A stretch of 64,000 nucleotides of DNA from Desmodesmus armatus (Eukaryota > Chlorophyta > Chlorophyceae > Sphaeropleales > Scenedesmaceae), in NCBI GenBank assembly GCA_007449985.2, contig VIIQ02000621.1, forward strand, positions 186,001-250,000, given 5' to 3'. How positions within the stretch are numbered: the first letter of the stretch is position 1; every line of letters begins with the position of its first letter. Positions 21,452 to 33,400 of this stretch are shown piece by piece. The position numbers were made by a program, and so were the translations under genes. The notes under the pieces are model-generated. The model worked only from the letters and a program-made list of their open reading frames with translations, did no database searches and was not told the origin of the DNA.

Positions 21452-24408
21452 TTATGCAGAGGAGTCACCGCTGGGGGCTGCGGGGCTGCCTCCTTCACTG
21501 CTGCCGCTGCTGCTGCTGTCCTCCGCTGGTGCTGCCAGCTTGAAGCTGCGCTCAGGCAGCTCCTCACCAGTCTTCTTCAGGTAACGGACCTTGCTGCCGT
21601 CAGCTGCAACCTTCACACCAACACGGCTGCGAACCTGGGGGCGCAGGGTAAACAGCAGCGGTATATAAACACGTCAGTGGACCAGCCGCGCGGCATTGGG
21701 GTAACTTTATACGGCAGCGTGTTGGCACATGGAGCGCAGGAAGGGCGTTCAAACAGACGGTTTGGGCTCGAGGGCACGTCAAAAGGTGGTGTCAGCAGCA
21801 ATATACCAGTTCTCATGCATTTTACTGGGCAGGCTTTGCCTAGCGTCAATGCCTAGATTGCCCAGGTTGTGTCGCATAGGTTGTGTCGCCCATATCTAGC
21901 TGATGCATGGCAGCCCTCCCTACCATACCAGCAGCAGCAGCACCATGATCCACTGCCTTGAAATGCCTAGTGATTGAGAGAGATCACCAAGTATTTTGAA
22001 GGCAATTGACAAGGGCGCTGCTACTCCTGAGGGTAGTAAGACTTGGGACAGCGGCCAGCATCCCCCAGCCAAGAGCTCTAGCTTGTCATGATGCTGTTTC
22101 TTGTAGAGTAAATGGTGTGGATTTGCTGCTCACGTCAAGGAAGCAGGAAGGTAACCCCCCAAAACGGAACACACACATGAACTGTCAGCAGCTACATGTT
22201 GGCCAACCACACAACTGCGCATGGTACCCCCCTGTGGTAACTCACACAACACAGAAGGTGCATGATCACTCAATTTGGGCAACACTGCTGAGCAGAAAGT
22301 GAGCAGAGTCACTCACGTTCATGCAACAAGGGATTGCCACCAGCGGAGTGCCACACGAGCGACGGCAGCATGCCCCAACAAATGGGAAGCAAGAGCATGT
22401 GCCCTGTTGCACTTCAAATCAATATCTACACCAGCAAACTCACTATCTTCCAGAAATATTGATACCAGCCGTGTCTTCCATCCTCCACCAGCCTTCTGAC
22501 GATGGCGGCTGTGTCAAGATACACAGCTGACTGCAGCCTGTAATGCTGAATCTGTCAGCGTTACAGGCTGGCAACATCTGAAATCCAAGGGTGCTTTGAT
22601 CAGGATGCTGCAGTGCTCAGCAGCAGCCTCCGGGGGAGAGACCTTTGTCCTGTCTCACCTGCGCTGTTGTGCTGTAGTGCATCACGTTTGAGTGGTGGAT
22701 CAAGCTCTCCTGCTTCTTCTGCTGGCCCTGCTCCTCCTTTGTGCGGGGCTTCACATTGCGCACCTGCAGCACAGCACAGCACGCCAAAGCACGCCACAGC
22801 CGGTCAGGGCTTTGCCGAAATGTGTCAACCTGCCATGATTTGCTTGCAGTGACTGAAGCAAGGCTGATGGCCTCTCAAACCGTCACATGTGGTTGCACCG
22901 AAGCTGCTACCACACAGTCAACTGGCTGCTGCTGACCAAACCTAGTGTATATGGTCACCAAGAAGGTACGGAAGCGAGCACTTGCACCCACAACTCAAGC
23001 CTCCCTCCCAGCCTGCAACAGAAGCTGTCCCCGCCTCACCTTGACGTTGACACCCTTGACCACAATCATGCCGCGGGTGGGGAGCACCTTCTCCACCTCA
23101 GCAACTGTGCCCTTGTCGTGGCCGGCAATCACCTACATACGAAAGCATACAGTCATCACATGCATGGCTTGATAGCTGCTGGCTTGCTGTCAAGGGAGGG
23201 GTATCCCCATACCAGCCAGGATACCACACACCAAATTGGCAGCTTCACCACTGCTCTCTGTGCAGACCTGTCCTGTGCTGGTGTGTGCGAGTGAGCTGTT
23301 AGGTGTGTTTACAGCCACACTAACTGGCTTTGATGTCTGCTGTTCTGCAGGCATACCCAGCTGCTGTTCAATGACAGCACAGCCGTAGCTGGCAAAGGCC
23401 TGCGCAAAACTCAGGCCTCTGAATACAATGCTTGCTGGGCTGCTGGCCCCATCAGTTGTGGTGGTACAACCACTCCTGTCTGCTGCCACGTTGGCTGCTG
23501 TTGAGACCTGGCTGCCCCTTGGTCCTGCTTTGGGTGAACTATCGTAGTTGGTCCTACTTGCTGGCAGTACGACCGCTGCTATAATTCACCCAGAGCAGGG
23601 TGGTGTGCCAGCAGCAACTGTAGATAATGTGGGCCAGCAGGCTGTGCTGCTGCTGCTACTGCTGGGGCAGACCCGATGGGTGGGGACACATCCCCCCTTT
23701 GCTGCTCCTGACTGTTAGCAGTTGAAATGAGAGAACTGCCGACAGTCAGGAGCAGCAGAGAGAGGATGTGTCCCCCACCAATCGGTGTGCCCCAGCAGCA
23801 GCAGCGGCAGCAGTAGTAGTAACACAGCCTGTCACCTGCTGTTGGCGAAAGGGTAGCTGCTGTTGTGTTGATTTTTGAATACCGACAGGGTTGCTCAGTA
23901 CGGCGGGGTTGCTATTAAGTTGGCTGGTGAGGAGGCAGCCCGTGGATCAGCAGCTGCATGTGAGCTTGAGTGACCACCCACCGCATGGCCTTCCCGCTGC
24001 CACCATCTGCTGCCAATACACCACCACCCTGCCCCACTGACACTATCCTGTACATGTGCTGCACGACACAAACAGCCAAGCCCTCTGCTCGGCCAGGCCA
24101 TTCATCAAGACACCCTGCTGCTGTCACACTCGGCAGGCTTGCAAGCTGATTACCAACCGCACAGCTGCTGGCGGTCACGTGCCATACTGCCTTACCTGCA
24201 CAATATCACCCTTCTTCACGTGCATGTCCATCTTCACTGGCTTGCCGTTCTGGTTCAGCTTGGTGCGCTCCCAAGGCTTGCCGCCACCCAAGTTTGCCTT
24301 GCCACCATAATGGGCAACAACTGTGGGCACCACTGGGCTGACCCTGCTGGGTGCGAAGCAGCGCTGGGCCTTCAGGCCGTTGCTGCTGCCCAGGAAAGAG
24401 CTCTGCAT
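21452..24408 (-). CDS. RPL24: Plastid 50S ribosomal protein L24 (uL24c)
   Basis: KOW-domain protein that starts assembly of the chloroplast large ribosomal subunit. Four exons, all in phase 0: 24196..24408, 23040..23132, 22659..22763, 21452..21634, giving 197 residues. The N-terminus MQSSFLGSSNGLKAQRCFAP looks like a chloroplast transit peptide, poor in acidic residues. The KOW core is MHVKKGDIVQ-VIAGHDKGTVAEVEKV followed by GMIVVKGVNVK-VRNVKPRTKEEQ, as in plastid L24. The segment SRVGVKVAADGSKVRYLKKTGE matches the usual C-terminal part. A Ser/Gly/Ala/Pro-rich tail is extra and probably lineage-specific. Intron 1 (23133..24195) carries two inverted-repeat elements. The gene is divergent from TOM40. 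Confidence 0.94.
23530..23596. repeat. Small inverted repeat in plastid uL24 intron 1
   Basis: The outer arms GGGTGAACTAT and ATAATTCACCC pair, with weaker pairing inward (GTTGGTCCTAC / GTACGACCGC). The stem is about 28 bp with mismatches and a very short loop. It lies about 50-100 bp from the larger hairpin in the same intron. Confidence 0.6.
23646..23816. repeat. Long inverted repeat in plastid uL24 intron 1
   Basis: The arms (about 23646-23723 and 23735-23816) pair over roughly 75-80 bp around a loop of about 10 nt. Matching blocks include GCTGCTCCTGACTGT / ACAGTCAGGAGCAGC, GGGGACACATCC / GGATGTGTCCCC, and CTGGGGCA / TGCCCCAG. This is a strong hairpin of MITE or pre-miRNA size. Confidence 0.9.
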
Positions 24409-25208
24409 TGTGCTGTGGTGCTGTGGTGTGCTACTGGGAACTGGGCGATACCAGCCCTACGAACTGCTGCTGGTGGTGCTGCTGCGCCTGCAGGTGCTGA
24501 CCAGGTGTCTGTGACAGGCCTGCAGCACAAAAATCAGGCAGATGTACATACACTGAGCATACATGATGCTCCCCTGCAAGTTGGGGGACGTATGACAAGT
24601 CCAGGCTGAAAGTGTGTCTCTGACCAGCCCTATGCTGCTGCCGGCTGCTGCTGCTTGCCCTGCAGGCCGCTGGTCGCTGGTGACCGCATATCACAAACTC
24701 TGTCACGAAAACGTCTATCTGATGAACATCGTTGCGTTACAGCAACGACACCGAGTTCGCTGTGGTCACGATTGTCTGTGCCAGCCAATTGAACGGCCTG
24801 GGCTGGCAACGAACTGTCGTCATGAACACTGCCAGGCAAACGCGCGTAACATAATTGAGCAAAGGTCGAGCCAATGCGATGCACAGCTCAGTGCTGCTGC
24901 CACATATACACACCTGCTGCTGCAGAGCCTCACGCACGGTAACAAAAGCTGCTTTGAACGACTTCAGTCACGTACAGTGCTCCTCTGAGGCATAGTGCAT
25001 GGCATGGCTTTCGCACTATGCCCCAGGTTTCTAGGTTTCTGCCAAGCGAAGCCGAAGCACACAGCCTAGGGAGCAAAGGCAGTGATCTGGCTGGCTCTCC
25101 TCTATCGCATTGTGCTAGCTCCTTTTGCTCGCTGGAAAGTCATCGCTGTCACTTGAAGTTTTCCCAGAAACAGCCAGCAGGGCGTGTTCCAGCTGACGGC
25201 AAAGCACC
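24409..25208. promoter_or_regulatory. Divergent promoter region plastid uL24 / TOM40
   Basis: 800 bp between opposite start codons of two organelle-biogenesis genes, so both promoters should lie here. No supportable ORF. No specific element identified. Confidence 0.5.
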
Positions 25209-28200
25209 ATGTCGGGCAAAGCAGACACGGCCCCGCCGCCCATGCCAGATTTCACTGCCACCAGCCCAGTTGCTGCAGCGATCAAGGACCTCAAGGCAAG
25301 GCCCTTGGTCGATAGCTGAGGCCCTGGCAATGTATTCAAGACGCATGCTCAGTGATACATACTTTGATCCTACCTCAGCAATAGCAGGAACAGCGCAGGG
25401 CCAGCATTGGACCCCTACTGCTGCCAGCAGTGTGCATTCCTCAGTTGATCGCTCACGTGATCTGCACTGTGGCGTCTATTGCTACTGCAGAAGCAGAGCA
25501 CCAACTACATGAACCTCCCAGCTCCTGTGCGCTATGAGGACAGCCAGCGAGAGGCCATCAGTAAGCTTGAGTTTGCTTGCACCCAGCACAGTGCAGCCTG
25601 CCAGCAGAGCTGCATTGATCAGTCAGTGCCATGAGGCAGGCCTGCTTGAGCAAAGCTTGGGGGTCATGGAGACTGCACACCCATCACATCACCTGGCAAA
25701 CAGCAGGCAAACTTGCGCCGCTCTGGATCAATCACAGATTCAGCGTGTTGTTGACAGGGCATGCAACTCACCAGCGTGTGTGTCGTTGCTTTCGCAGTGG
25801 CTCTGAAGCCAGATGTGTTTGAGGGCCTGAGGTTTGAGTTGACGCGGCCTCTCAACCAGAACTTCTTCCTCACTCACAGGTAACGAGTGACTTTGAATTT
25901 TGACCGCAGTGCCAACAGCAGCTGGCCCATGAGTATGGTACTGTCAGCAGCAGTATGTTTCGAGGCAGCTGCAGGTGCCAAGCGGCATGCAGCGTCGGAC
26001 GGTGCTCTACACAGCCAGTTTGCATTTTGAAATAGCTGAGTTCAGTGTCAGGTGCCGGCGCCTGGTTAATGTGCATGGTCATCATCAGGATGGTGTGTCC
26101 TCACATCCTCTGTATGCCTCTGTGTAGACACAGGGAGTGCATCCAGCATCAACCTATGTGCTGATGCCTTCTCTCATACCCTATTTGCCGCATCTACTGT
26201 GTGCTGCGTGCTGCAGTTTGTTCATGGGCAACATTGAGTTGCCAGGCGGGGCCACAGGCAGCAAGCAGACAATCAAGATGCCTGTCGGCACTTATGAGTT
26301 TGGAGCAAACCTCATCAGTGAAAAGGGGGTGAGGAAGCGTACCCTTCCGCTGCCAGCTTACACACGAACACTGCAAGGACAGCGGACGGCGCCATAGCTG
26401 GGTCCCTTGCTAGCAGCCGACATGCTTATGACGAGGTGTTACTCAGCAGGCAGCAGCCCCAGGCAGCAACTATGCCAGGTGGATATGCAGCTGCCTTGTC
26501 TCAGGTTGGAGCTGCAGCTCAGTGTCAAGCAGAACCGGCTTCGGCAATGATTGCGGGCAGCTTGGCAGCAAGTAGGGCAGCAGTATGATTTTTGTCTTGA
26601 CGCATTGGGCATGTCTGCTGCTTTCCTGTGTGCCGCAGCACTTTGCGCTGGGCCGCATCACCACTGATGGCCGGCTGTCAGGCAGGCTCAAGTGAGTGTA
26701 TTGCTGATTACTACTACTAACAGTCAGTACCTGTTGTCCATGAAGTAGTAGGCTGTGGCAGCTGCAGCTCAGCCAACGGTTGGGTATGCATGCACTCAGC
26801 TCCCAAGGCATCAAGTGAATTCTGCGCTGCTCGCGCATGTGCTTCAGTGATTTTCTGCTATGTTGTGGTTATTGGTGCGCGGCTGAGTCAGTGCAATGCT
26901 GTGCTTTTGTTGTGCTGAGCCGCATGCCATGCTGTGCTGTGCTGTGCTGTGTGCAGGTACGATTTTGCCGAGTGGTTGAGCAGCCGTGTCATGATGCAGC
27001 TCAGCAATGAGGCAGGACAGTCGCAGGTGCGCAGCGGTTACTGTTTGGTCAACCAAAGCCAACAATGTTTTTAGTAGGCAGTACATCCAAAACTCAAAAC
27101 TAGCCCTGCTTGGCAGTGGTTGGCTTTTATCTTCTGTTTGGTGACGGACTGCTGGATATAGTGATGCCAAGTTGCTAGTGTGGTGTAGGCTGTCGACCAT
27201 CAGTAGCTGCAACCGTTTGCTCATTGTGCTGTGTGCGCTGTTTGTGTTGCTAGGTGATGGCTGACATAGATTTCAAGGGAAAGGACTGGAACAGCCAGAT
27301 CAAACTGGGGCAGCCTGGCTTCTACGGTGCGTACTGCCTGACCAGGATAGTCATCTGTTGCCTGGAAGATCACTGCTGGGATGCACGGAAAGAGTTGGAA
27401 AGGTCTTAAAGATGTGTACAGTGCACCCCTACTGTGTTTTTGAGGGTTTTTTGTGGTGTGCTGGCAGCATGACAATGCCTGCGTGGCTTGCTGCTCCCTA
27501 CTTTTAACATATCGACACACAGCATACGCACACCTCCTGAGTGGCGTGTATTTCTTGCTTATGCTGCTGCTGCCGACATATCCCTACATGACTGGCCACA
27601 TGCTGGCTTACTGCCACATGTGAACACCTGAACCATCCGTCTCCTTCTTGCATCTCCCTAACGCTTTCCTGCGGGCGCCTGCTGAGTTGCTGGTGTGATT
27701 GCTGCTGCTGTCACGTGCCACTGCAGGCCTCAACTACTTCCAGTCAGTAACACCCAACCTGTCAGCAGGTGCTGAGGTGTTCTGGCTGCCGCAGCAGCTA
27801 CGCAGCGGTGTGGGTCTCTGCCTCAGGCACACAGGAGACCAGCACATCGCAGCCATGCAGCTAGCAACCACAGGCATCCTGTCAGCACAGTACGCGCACA
27901 GAGTCACCGACAAGGTAGGGGAACCGGCCTGGGTTGAGGGTTTTTGTTGTACTGTGAGGGAGACTTAAGCCAACAAACAGCAGCAGAGGCAAGCTGAGCC
28001 AAAGCTCTTTGCGTCCATAGGGACAGGTATAGAGTTAATTGGACTGCACAGGGTGCAGTTGCATGTGTTGACACTTGCTGCTCCAGATGACAGCTAGTTA
28101 GGGGTGTTTGCAGCAAGCAAACCCCCATGGAGCTTTCTCGTGTTCCTCATGATTTGATTTGGTTTGATCTGATATGGTCACGCTGTGCAGGTGACGCTGG

Positions 28201-28836
28201 CCAGCGACCTGTTGTGGCATATCAACGGGCGTGAGGCAACAGCAGCAGTGGGCTATGACGTCACCCTGAGGCAGGCTCGCTTGCAGGGCAAGATTGACAG
28301 CACAGGTAGGGCCTACGCGTTGCTGCTCTCTGCACCAGCAGCAGTAGATACTGTTTGCATTGCCACCAGGGGCCAGCAGGCGGCGTCCAAAGGGCCGGGT
28401 GAACAGCAGGAGTGACGAGCTGTAGCAGCTGCATTTCCTCTCATGACCTGGAATCTGCTGCACAGAATCGTAGCGCGGCAGTGCAACCTACCTGCGGGGT
28501 GGGCTGTTCCTCAAACACAGCACCCTGGAGCTACAAGCTGCCCCTGACATACGCCAGCACGGCACTCCACTATTGCTGCCATAGCCACCACGCCTGCTGC
28601 GGCTGCCAGCTGCCAGACATCGTCTCTGCTAATGCTACAGTTTTCTGTGCTGCCGCTCTTTGAACCTGCTCCTTGTGCTGCTATCGCTGTCATCGTGCTG
28701 CTCTGTCGCTGCAGGCACTGTGAGCTGCTTTATCATGGAGCGCTTTGCCCCTGGTGTCAACTTCATGCTGTCTGCTGAGCTGGACCATGCAGCAAAGAAC
28801 TACAAGTTCGGCTTTGGCTTCACAGCAGGGGAGTAA
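25209..28836 (+). CDS. TOM40: Mitochondrial import channel TOM40
   Basis: Beta-barrel pore of the outer-membrane TOM complex, through which nuclear-encoded preproteins enter mitochondria. Ten exons: 25209..25295, 25491..25560, 25798..25879, 26217..26328, 26639..26691, 26957..27026, 27254..27326, 27727..27914, 28191..28305, 28715..28836. Total 323 residues, near the plant length (about 310). The N-terminus MSGKADTAPPPMPDF is hydrophilic. Conserved blocks follow in order: YMNLPAPVRYEDSQREA, FEGLRFELTRPLNQNFFL, MGNIELPGG, TYEFGANLIS, ITTDGRLSGRL, YFQSVTPNLSAGAEVFWL, ATTGILSAQYAHRV, and the C-terminal beta-signal region ELDHAAKNYKFGFGFTAGE. No plant-type presequence is expected. Intron 1 appears to be GC-AG (AAG|GCAAGG), because reading through reaches a stop and no GT donor fits. 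Confidence 0.95.
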
Positions 28837-29950
28837 GATGCCAGTCCCTTTAGTAAGGCAACAGCAGCAGCGGCTCATCTGGGTGCCATGAGCATGTTCA
28901 TGGTTATGTCCAGCACATGGTCAGCTCACTGCAGGCAGGAGCAAGCCTGCAGGGTTGTGCTGGCTGAAGCAGGTTGTGGGGGCGTGAGTTGTCCTCAGTT
29001 GTGTATGTTGTCCAGCAAGCATGCAGGGAGGTCATGCACATCTGTGTGTTGCAAGTCGGGGTGTCGTTTTGGGGTGCTTGGTTTGGGACGAAGCGGCTTA
29101 TGCTTGTGCTGCAATTTTGTGGATGTATGTTGCAGCTCAGAACCCACTTGGCTCATGGCTGCTGTTGGCAGCCTGTCTCTCCAAGCCACATCAGGCTGAT
29201 GTAACTGCAGCAGTTGGATGTCTGTGTTGGCCTGTTTGAGGCAGTTGACTGTAATGTTGGCAGTTGCAGGTTTGGTTGGGATTGGATCCAACACTCGCCC
29301 CTGTAGGCAATCGCTGACAGCATTGCCTGTCAGGCTAAGCGGCAGCTGTGTCTTAGCTGGGCAGATCGCCATTATGTCATCTTGACTGTCTGTCAAATGG
29401 GTTTGTTGGCCACTCACCACAGCAGTTTGTGTGATGTTATGTGGTCAGGAGCGTGTCGGGTGTTGGTCCACCAGCATGTATCTCGATACTGCTTGCGCTC
29501 TTCCCTGCTGCTGAAGTTTCCAGCCGCAGCCACGGTGGTTTTTGTGACGGCTGGCTTACAGCTGTTGGCTGCTGCCCAGCAGCATGCAGCTGCCTGGAGC
29601 TTGTCACTCTTGCGGCCAGGTCGCACTTCATTGCATCTTTGACTGCATCTTTGAATGCATGGCGTGATGGTGCACAATGCCTCTACATGTAAGCCTTCCT
29701 GAGGCCCTGTGTGTTGGGGCATCTGGGGGCGCCTGTTGCTTGCACGTGTTGGTAAAGGAAGAAGCCTTCCACTCTGTTGGAAGTATGTTGGTCAGTCAGA
29801 CAGACAACGTGCTTTTTTGGCAGCTGCGTGTCACAGGGGCTGGCAAGCTGTACATCTTGGCAGTGGCAAGTCTGCTACTTCACACAGCCACGGTCTGCTA
29901 CACACAGTCTAGCAGACACCGCATGTGGGAATGCTTGCGCTGCTGGAAAC
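28837..29950. other. Downstream of TOM40, no gene seen
   Basis: About 1.1 kb that stays TG-rich on the + strand, like the TOM40 introns, and then switches to CA-rich near 29.95 kb. TGTAA motifs (a usual chlorophyte polyadenylation signal) occur near 29198, 29249 and 29687. A long TOM40 3' UTR is plausible. I see no further coding exon. Confidence 0.35.
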
Positions 29951-30499
29951 AATGACATACATTACAATGTGAGCTGGCTGTGTACCCACAACGGTCCTGT
30001 GGTACAAGCGAAGCAACAAAGATGTAAGCAAAAACACAACGCTACCAGGACATGCATGTTGTCAGGCATGTAAAGAAGGACAGCTGCTGGCAATAGGCTT
30101 GGAAACATCACTGATGTTTCAAAGTCCCGTCAGAACCACGCGCAAACACATGCAGGCGCTTGCACATGCACACATCATCCCACAGCCATAGTATGGACCT
30201 GGTGACAGGCAGCATCCACCTGCCTCAACGCATGCATATGGGCAGCATGCTGGCTTGGGAATGACACACTCAGCACGAAAAAAGAATGGCTCTTGTAGGG
30301 CTGATACAGCAGCTGCTGACCGGTTGGGTGCCTGCAGTGACTGCAACAAGCCGGACAGAAGGCAGTTGCTGGCTGGCCCAAGCAAAGCGCTTAGAACAGC
30401 CAGCAAAGGTAAAATGAGGCAACAGCAGACAGCCTCCTCTCATATGTCAGCCTGCTCGGCTGGCGGGGTGGTTTGCTTGAACCCCGGTCACAACTGTGC

Positions 30500-33400
30500 A
30501 CGCAGGCCACCTGCCTGCAGCCGCCACATGTCACCCACACCACTCCAACAGGAGTCCCGTTCTGGGACCAAACAAGACTGGACAACAGGAAAAGTGAGCA
30601 GAGAAACCACTGTTGTGATGCTGGTTGACAGCATGCTATAGAAGGCACTACCATCCAAAACCAGCAACAGCGAGGCACCCAAACCGCCAGCAAAAACCTG
30701 GAGGCTGTCCTCGGTGGTGCAACCTGCCGACAGCAGCGCCAGCTCCACATAACACAAGTGTGACAACATGAATGGGGACAAAGATGGACAGACAGGCAGA
30801 CACGTTGTGTCAACGCTTGCCCGCCGCTTAGGCAGTGTCAAGAATGTGCACCCTCCTTGTGCTGACGGGCTTCAACAGGCCAACAGTTTGCCTGAGGGCA
30901 GAGCACCAGGCTCTGTCTGCAACAACCTGGCACTGGACACCCTGCTGTACTAGATACTTGCAGCCCAGCCACCCTGGCACCACAACAGACACCTTGCCAT
31001 CCGAGTACAACTGTCAGCAACAAAGCCACACAGCCTTTCGGAAAGGGAGGACAGTGCATGCACCTGCTGCAAGGAAACAGTCAGCACCCGCCACCATCAA
31101 CCCTGTCGATCAGTCCACCATGCCCTGATTCCGCGCGCCACCAAAACACACACAGCATCAGCCTGCACACGATGTCACCCTAGGACCCCAGGTCCATCTG
31201 CATATCCTTGCAATGCATACTCCGTCAGGTAAGGTGACCCAACCCTATTGTTGGGCTTTCACAGCCCCACACTGTGCACGACGCCTGCTGTAACAGCCCA
31301 GGCGAAAAAGATGGCACAGTTGCTGTGGCAGATCGTCGGGACCCGCATACGTATGTATGCAGCAACCTGGTCCATCATCAAGGTATGTGCAGGTTTGTGG
31401 GTGTGATGAGTGGACTGACCTCAGCACCACCTGACATGGCGGTTGAAAGGTTGAGTCAACCCACCAACCACCACCAGCACAGTCGAAACCCCAACAGCAT
31501 GACTTTCATGCGAAATCCTGCACAATGGATCGAGAGAAAGCTGAACAGCAAGCAAAGACAGCAACACATGACTGCTGCCTTGTCAGCAACATACACAATC
31601 CCTCATACATTCCCCACACAGCATTGAAGGTCCTTGCACCAGCAGCGTAAGCCCGCTGCTGCCTGCACCATCCCCAGTCCGCATGCAGCCATATCCTGTT
31701 GCTGTGTTGACGCCAGTGATGCTCCACCAACGATTGTTGGGCGCAGGGACTCCGATGAAGCTACCACAACCGGAGTTGTGCCCCTGTCATGCAGCGATGC
31801 AACTGATACTTGTGCCAGATGATTTGACAAGCCACCAAACGTGGTGTACTGGCTCAGGTTTGATGTTACACGAACATCACCCTTTCACACAGTCGCCAGG
31901 CAGGTCAACATGCACACTGGCACCGACAGCTGGGTCAACTTTCAAACTGGCACGGACAGACGGATACCGGCTAGAGGCGGCAACAATTGTAAGACACTCA
32001 AAAGACTGTAAGACACTGTAAGACACTGTCGATCTACACACCTGTTCTCCTCTTCACATGCAGCATCCCACACCAAACACCACAGCAGCATTGCGCTGCA
32101 GCAGTTGCATGGGCTGCAGGACCAAGCCACGCTGTCCAGCACACCCATCCCAACCAAGTGACTAACAGCCCCCGGCCCCCACCCAGATAATCCCCACTTG
32201 CGCCCACACCCACACACTGTGCTGCATCAAAAGCACCCCTTACCAACCCAGCCTAAAGCCCCGAACGGCTGCACCAATTTTTCAGGCAGCGTGCCTCAGA
32301 TCCCCTCCATCTCTTCCACGCACAAACAGTATCTGCAACCAAAGACACACAGCGAAGGCTAGCAGGCACCTCCCAAAAAGCAACAGCGATAGCAGCAGCT
32401 ACACAACAGCAGCCCTCTTGTCCATGCAACCCCATGCGACGCAGGACAACCATTGACACGATTCCTGCAAGTCTAGCACGGAACATCACTGCCTGATCTC
32501 AGGCAGGCACTGTGTTGTCCATTTATCAACACCAAAACCTCAACTATGGGCATCTGCTTGCATGCGCACCCCTAAACATGCAACGCAAGGCTGCTCGCAA
32601 GGCAACTACTGAGCAACCGAACAAAGCAAAGGCCGCCCATATGCCTTCGCGACAGACCCCTGCTTTGGCAAGAACTCAGCTAGATGCCGGTAAGTTGTCC
32701 TGCATATCACAACTCAAGCACCCACCCAAGAACCAACACACAACCCCCTACTCAAAGAAGCACCAAGTTAGACAAGCACAGCGGAAGGCGTGCTCGCACC
32801 TGCAGCCCCCAATTGCCAGTCCCGGGACCACCATGACAAAACAGTAGCAGCCTCAAGAGCAACAGGGATGCATGAGCTGCAGCAGCCGCAGCCGCGACTG
32901 GGCACCGTACACAATTGCACGCAGACGAATCAATGCTTGCGCTTTCTTCCCAACATAAGCAGCACGCATGCGTGCTGCATTCGGCGTGGTGTTGCAGGCC
33001 GTACAGCTTGGCGAGCGCGTCTTTGTCAGCATGTGTTGGCTGCTTCCCACACAGCCAACAACAGCCGCGTATGCAGAGCCACCCACAAACTTGCTGATAG
33101 CGAGAGGCCATGAACAGCCGATGATGATGATTGCAGCATCAACCCCCAGAGACCCCACCACCCATACAGACTGAAAAGGCAAGCAGGCATCTGTGCGCTG
33201 CATGGATGCACCCAATCACAAGAGCTTGCTGAAGCCACTTCGGCTACAGGAGTGCTGCAAGCGGAACAACAAACAGGCAGAAAAGCCAACCCATAACCGA
33301 ACCACATAGCCGCTGTTGATGCTGGCACATCTGTCGCAGGCCGTACAGCCTGCAAGCAAGAAGCTTCCACATGCACCAGCAGAGAGCAGCACACAAGCAC

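Noticed and set aside
25018..25512. 164-codon plus ORF across the TOM40 start
   Set aside because: Different frame from the conserved TOM40 exons; it reads through intron 1 with no domain.
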